Origin: Jiangella alkaliphila
Lineage (GTDB): Bacteria > Actinomycetota > Actinomycetes > Jiangellales > Jiangellaceae
Assembly: GCF_900105925.1 (NCBI RefSeq)
Contig: NZ_LT629791.1
Location: forward strand, 2,949,278-3,013,277
Reading direction: 5' to 3'
DNA length: 64,000 nucleotides
Shown one piece after another: positions 62,712-64,000 of the stretch. Below the pieces are notes generated by a model. The model saw only the letters and a program-made list of their open reading frames with translations, was not told where the DNA came from and did no database searches. Both the position numbers and the translations under genes were made by a program. Within the stretch, counting starts at the first letter, position 1, and each line of letters starts with the position of its first letter.

Positions 62712-63670
62712 TGGGGCTGCCGGCCGGGCTGGTACGCGCCGTGGCGGACCGGACCGCCCGCTGCCCGGTCACCATCTGGGGGTACGGCATCGGCGGGACG
62801 CTGTCCGGGCTGGTCCGGGCATCATCGGTGCTGGGTTCGGCGGAGTACGCCGGGCGGGTCGAGGAACTGGTGGGGCCGGCGCTGGCCGCGGCGGCGGCGC
62901 CGACCGATCACCTGATCCCGGTCGAGGCGCTGCTCGCGCTGCGCCGGGCGCGGCCGTCGGCGCCGGTCGACGCCGCCTGCGAACGGTGGGTGGCGGCCGT
63001 CCTGGGCGCGCCGGAGCCCTGGCTCGGCGGTCCGCGGGTGCACCGGCCGGACCTCGAGCCGTGGTCGTCGACCGTCTGGGTCGACTGCATGCACACCGAC
63101 GGGCCCGGCCTGGCGGCGCTGGGCCGGCCGGCCGAGGCGGTCGAGTACGCCACCGCGTACGCGTCGGTGCTGCAGCGCGACGACGGCCTGTTCCACCACG
63201 GCTACGACGTCGCCGCCCGGCGCGGCAACGGGGTCGCCTGGGGCCGCGGGCAGGCGTGGGCGCTGTTCGGGCTGGTCGACACGGTGCATGCGGCGCCGGA
63301 CGACGGGCTGCGCGCCCGGCTGGGCCGGCTGGTCGAGGCGCTGGCCGCCTGGGAGGACCGCGGCCGCTGGCACACCGTCGTCGACGAACCCGGTTCGCCG
63401 GTGGAGCACAGCGTCGCCGCCTACCTCGCCTGGGGGCTGCGCCGCGCGGTGACGTACGGGCTGGTCGACGCCGGCTACGCGGAGCTGGCCGACCGCGCGT
63501 TCGACGCCACCCTCGCCGCGCTCGACGACGGCGCCTTGGTGGTGTCGGAGGCGACGCCGGTGGGCGGCCACCGCGACTACGTCAGCCGGGCCACGGGCGT
63601 GTTCCCGTGGGGGCAGGCGCCGGTCCTGCACGCCGTGCTGGACCGCATGGAGGAGGAGACGCACCGATGA
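62711..63670 (+). CDS. GH88/GH105-family unsaturated glycuronyl hydrolase
   Basis: A 319-residue cytoplasmic enzyme (no leader) that should remove the 4,5-unsaturated uronic acid left at the non-reducing end by a polysaccharide lyase, by hydration of the double bond. Seen: VWVDCMHTDGPGLAALG with Asp125, GLFHHGYD with Asp166, and WGRGQAWALFGL, the GH88/105 signature. The length is somewhat short for GH88. The ATG overlaps the binding-protein stop by one base and the next gene overlaps it by four. Its presence argues that the pathway begins with a lyase and yields unsaturated oligosaccharides. Confidence 0.85.
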   Translation: MGLPAGLVRAVADRTARCPVTIWGYGIGGTLSGLVRASSVLGSAEYAGRVEELVGPALAAAAAPTDHLIPVEALLALRRARPSAPVDAACERWVAAVLGAPEPWLGGPRVHRPDLEPWSSTVWVDCMHTDGPGLAALGRPAEAVEYATAYASVLQRDDGLFHHGYDVAARRGNGVAWGRGQAWALFGLVDTVHAAPDDGLRARLGRLVEALAAWEDRGRWHTVVDEPGSPVEHSVAAYLAWGLRRAVTYGLVDAGYAELADRAFDATLAALDDGALVVSEATPVGGHRDYVSRATGVFPWGQAPVLHAVLDRMEEETHR

Positions 63671-64000
63671 AGGTCCAGACGGTCGAGACGTTCGTGCTGC
63701 GAGCGGCGCCGGAGGAGGTCTACTGGGGCGCCCGCACGTGGAGCGCCGATCACGGCCGTCCGCTGGTGGAGTACCCGCCCGCGGCCCGGCGCCGCTACGT
63801 CTACAGCGACACCATCGACACGGTGCTGGTGAAGATCACCACGTCCGACGGCGTCACCGGCTGGGGCGAGGCGAAGGCGCCGGTCGGCGGCCGGGCGACC
63901 GCGGCGATCGTCGACGACCTGCTGGCGCCGCTGGTGCTCGGCAGCGGGCTGGACGAGCTCACCGCCACCTGGGAGCGGATGTACGCGGGCATGCGGGTGC
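63667..64000 (+). CDS. Enolase-superfamily dehydratase 4 (partial, runs off the window)
   Basis: The first 111 residues of a mandelate-racemase-type protein: capping-domain start KVQTVETFVLRAAPEE, then DTVLVKITTSDGVTGWGEAK and APVGGRATAAIVDDLLAPLV, matching the N-termini of the dehydratases at 29215 and 39335. ATG overlaps the GH88/105 stop. The catalytic barrel lies beyond base 64000, so its class cannot be judged. Last visible gene of the polysaccharide operon. Confidence 0.82.
   Translation, partial: MKVQTVETFVLRAAPEEVYWGARTWSADHGRPLVEYPPAARRRYVYSDTIDTVLVKITTSDGVTGWGEAKAPVGGRATAAIVDDLLAPLVLGSGLDELTATWERMYAGMRV

Overview
The window is a very GC-rich stretch of chromosome from a Gram-positive actinobacterium. 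The signs are frequent GTG starts, GTGA/ATGA stop-start overlaps, an actinobacterial F-type ATP synthase operon with a long delta subunit and a DUF2550 gene behind it, a MurA with Asp in place of the catalytic Cys, and many Tat or Sec secreted proteins. A Jiangella-like (Jiangellales) host is my best guess from general gene style; I could not check it.

Region 1 (1-11.7 kb) is housekeeping. It holds the complete ATP synthase operon (atpI-like, atpZ-like, atpBEFHAGDC), then DUF2550, murA, a PAP2-type membrane phosphatase/transferase and a 3-hydroxyacyl-CoA dehydrogenase, all on the + strand. Region 2 (11.7-17.2 kb, mostly - strand) holds a ROK glucokinase, a NarL-type response regulator, and an ABC exporter with its DesK-type sensor kinase. 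An opposing esterase gene sits between kinase and regulator. Region 3 (17.2-20.8 kb) is an accessory insertion zone: an intact IS5-family element and an intact IS1380-family element sit back to back at one CTAAG site, inside a non-coding element built of nested inverted repeats. A small-protein gene and a large LuxR-type ATPase regulator follow.

Region 4 (24-64 kb) is a carbohydrate island of at least 40 kb, interrupted by a methionine aminopeptidase gene and a DAHP synthase gene. Three operon groups are seen. (a) A leftward pair (enolase-superfamily dehydratase, uronate-dehydrogenase-like oxidoreductase) diverges from an SDR. (b) A leftward operon (IclR regulator, sugar-binding lipoprotein, two ABC permeases, a 1572-residue secreted protein, a second enolase-superfamily protein, a hexapeptide-repeat acyltransferase fusion) diverges from a rightward operon (third enolase-superfamily protein, DHDPS-family lyase, second SDR, YesL/DUF624 protein). 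(c) A rightward, mostly translationally coupled operon runs off the window: two permeases, a Tat lipoprotein binding protein, a GH31-esterase-propeller giant, a lyase-like toroid protein, a GH2, a GH9-like protein, a second binding protein, a GH88/105 unsaturated glycuronyl hydrolase and a fourth enolase-superfamily gene.

Read together, the island should cut an acidic, probably acylated polysaccharide outside the cell, import the oligosaccharides and feed uronic or aldonic acids through dehydratase, aldolase and oxidoreductase steps. The recurring golvesin/xanthan-lyase-type domain and the GH88/105 enzyme hint at a glucuronate-containing polymer. The exact substrate cannot be read from sequence. 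Three promoters of the island share a TTGAC-like box and a CATATG palindrome at nearly fixed spacing, which suggests one regulon, probably under the IclR protein. The DAHP synthase gene within the island is separate in function. It is preceded by a short reading frame carrying Tyr-Pro-Tyr-Phe and Trp codons plus alternative hairpins, the layout of a ribosome-mediated attenuator.
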